Part shown: positions 4,627 through 5,037 of the stretch, in pieces
Layout of the letters: each line of letters starts with the position of its first letter
Position numbering within the stretch: position 1 is the stretch's first letter
Source: Myxococcales bacterium
GTDB taxonomy: Bacteria > Myxococcota > Myxococcia > Myxococcales > Anaeromyxobacteraceae
Reading direction: 5' to 3'
DNA length: 5,037 nucleotides
Assembly: GCA_021779335.1 (NCBI GenBank)
Contig: JAJYAW010000251.1
Span: 1 to 5,037 of the forward strand
Notes under the pieces: generated by a model
The model's input: only the letters and a program-made list of their open reading frames with translations
What the model was told of the DNA's origin: nothing
Databases searched by the model: none
Program-made: the position numbers and the translations under genes

Positions 4627-5037
4627 CCTCGGGCCGCACCGCCGTCTACGGGATCGTGGGCTGGCCGGTGGCCCACAGCCTCTCGCCGGCCATGCAGCGG
4701 GCCGCCTTCACCTTCCACGGCCTGGACGCCGTCTACGTCCCGCTGCCGGTGGCCGCGGAGCGGCTCGAGGTGGGGCTGCGCGGCGCCCACGCCCTCCACC
4801 TGCGCGGGCTCAACGTGACCATCCCGCACAAGGAGGGGGCGGCCGCCGCCTGCGTCCGGCTCGACCCGGTGGCCGCGGCCGTCGGCGCGGTCAACACGCT
4901 GCGGCGCGTCGACGAGGGGTGGGAGGGCTTCAACACCGACGCCACCGCGCTCTGCGAGCTCCTGGCCGAGGTCGGCGTCGGGGCCGGCGCGCGGGTGCTC
5001 CTGGTCGGCGCCGGCGGCGCGGCCCGCGCCGGCGCCT
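4623..5037 (+). CDS. aroE: Shikimate dehydrogenase, N-terminal half, cut by the right window edge
   Basis: This protein reduces 3-dehydroshikimate to shikimate with NADPH. The 138 residues visible (family about 270) cover the substrate domain and the start of the nucleotide-binding domain. The substrate-binding HSLSP is at 18-22, with NVTIPHK (64-70) carrying the catalytic Lys70 (E. coli Lys65). Next come AVNTL with Asn91 and FNTDA with Asp106, the catalytic Asp (E. coli Asp102). The Rossmann loop VGAGGAAR (128-135) begins NADP binding. The GTG start overlaps the aroA stop as GTGA, with a weak GGGG (4612-4615) seven bases upstream, so translation is probably coupled to aroA. The reading frame is open to the last base with no damage seen. 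It completes the visible aro operon and probably continues with further genes to the right. Confidence 0.95.
   Translation, partial: MTSGRTAVYGIVGWPVAHSLSPAMQRAAFTFHGLDAVYVPLPVAAERLEVGLRGAHALHLRGLNVTIPHKEGAAAACVRLDPVAAAVGAVNTLRRVDEGWEGFNTDATALCELLAEVGVGAGARVLLVGAGGAARAGA

Noticed and set aside
1..5037. CRISPR array, tRNA, rRNA, transposase or attachment site
   Set aside because: No regularly spaced repeats, cloverleaf-like or ribosomal sequence, transposase motifs or terminal inverted repeats were seen. The only larger repeat pair is the citE fragment.

Overview
The window is about three-quarters G+C with strong G/C preference at third codon positions. Its gene order (citE-like lyase, chorismate mutase, tyrA, aroA, aroE) suggests a high-GC Myxococcota-type bacterium, perhaps close to Anaeromyxobacter. 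That assignment is inference from composition and gene content only. All supported genes are on the + strand.

Left part (1-1073): the window opens inside a broken copy of the citE-like gene. Bases 1-127 are identical to 1321-1447 inside the intact gene, then the match stops abruptly. After the break comes DNA that is less GC-rich (241-300 is 31/60 G+C). It holds what may be the C-terminal remnant of an unrelated gene (128-223), then a complete HigB/HigA-type toxin-antitoxin pair (285-578 and 591-908) with a palindrome over its probable promoter. A 165-base gap with two small hairpins leads to the intact citE-like gene. The layout looks like a toxin-antitoxin cassette lying between a truncated and a full copy of one gene.

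Middle (1074-2015): an intact CitE/HpcH-family CoA-ester lyase of 292 residues is followed by a 63-base gap. This gap holds a 15-base palindrome and a good sigma70-like promoter (TAGACA, 17 bases, TACACT) whose expected start lies only a few bases before the next ATG.

Right part (2016-5037): a tight aromatic amino-acid operon. It contains an AroH-type chorismate mutase with a repetitive Lys/Arg-rich tail, TyrA (prephenate to 4-hydroxyphenylpyruvate), AroA (EPSP synthase) and the first half of AroE (shikimate dehydrogenase, cut by the window edge). All three junctions are four-base stop/start overlaps (GTGA, CTGA, GTGA), implying translational coupling. The middle one means aroA most likely starts at a CTG codon. 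AroE and AroA act before chorismate, while AroH and TyrA take chorismate towards tyrosine (AroH also towards phenylalanine).

The most notable points are the duplicated citE fragment flanking the toxin-antitoxin pair, the CTG start of aroA, the near-leaderless promoter of the aro operon, and the basic repeat tail on the chorismate mutase. I do not see an evident new multi-gene system.
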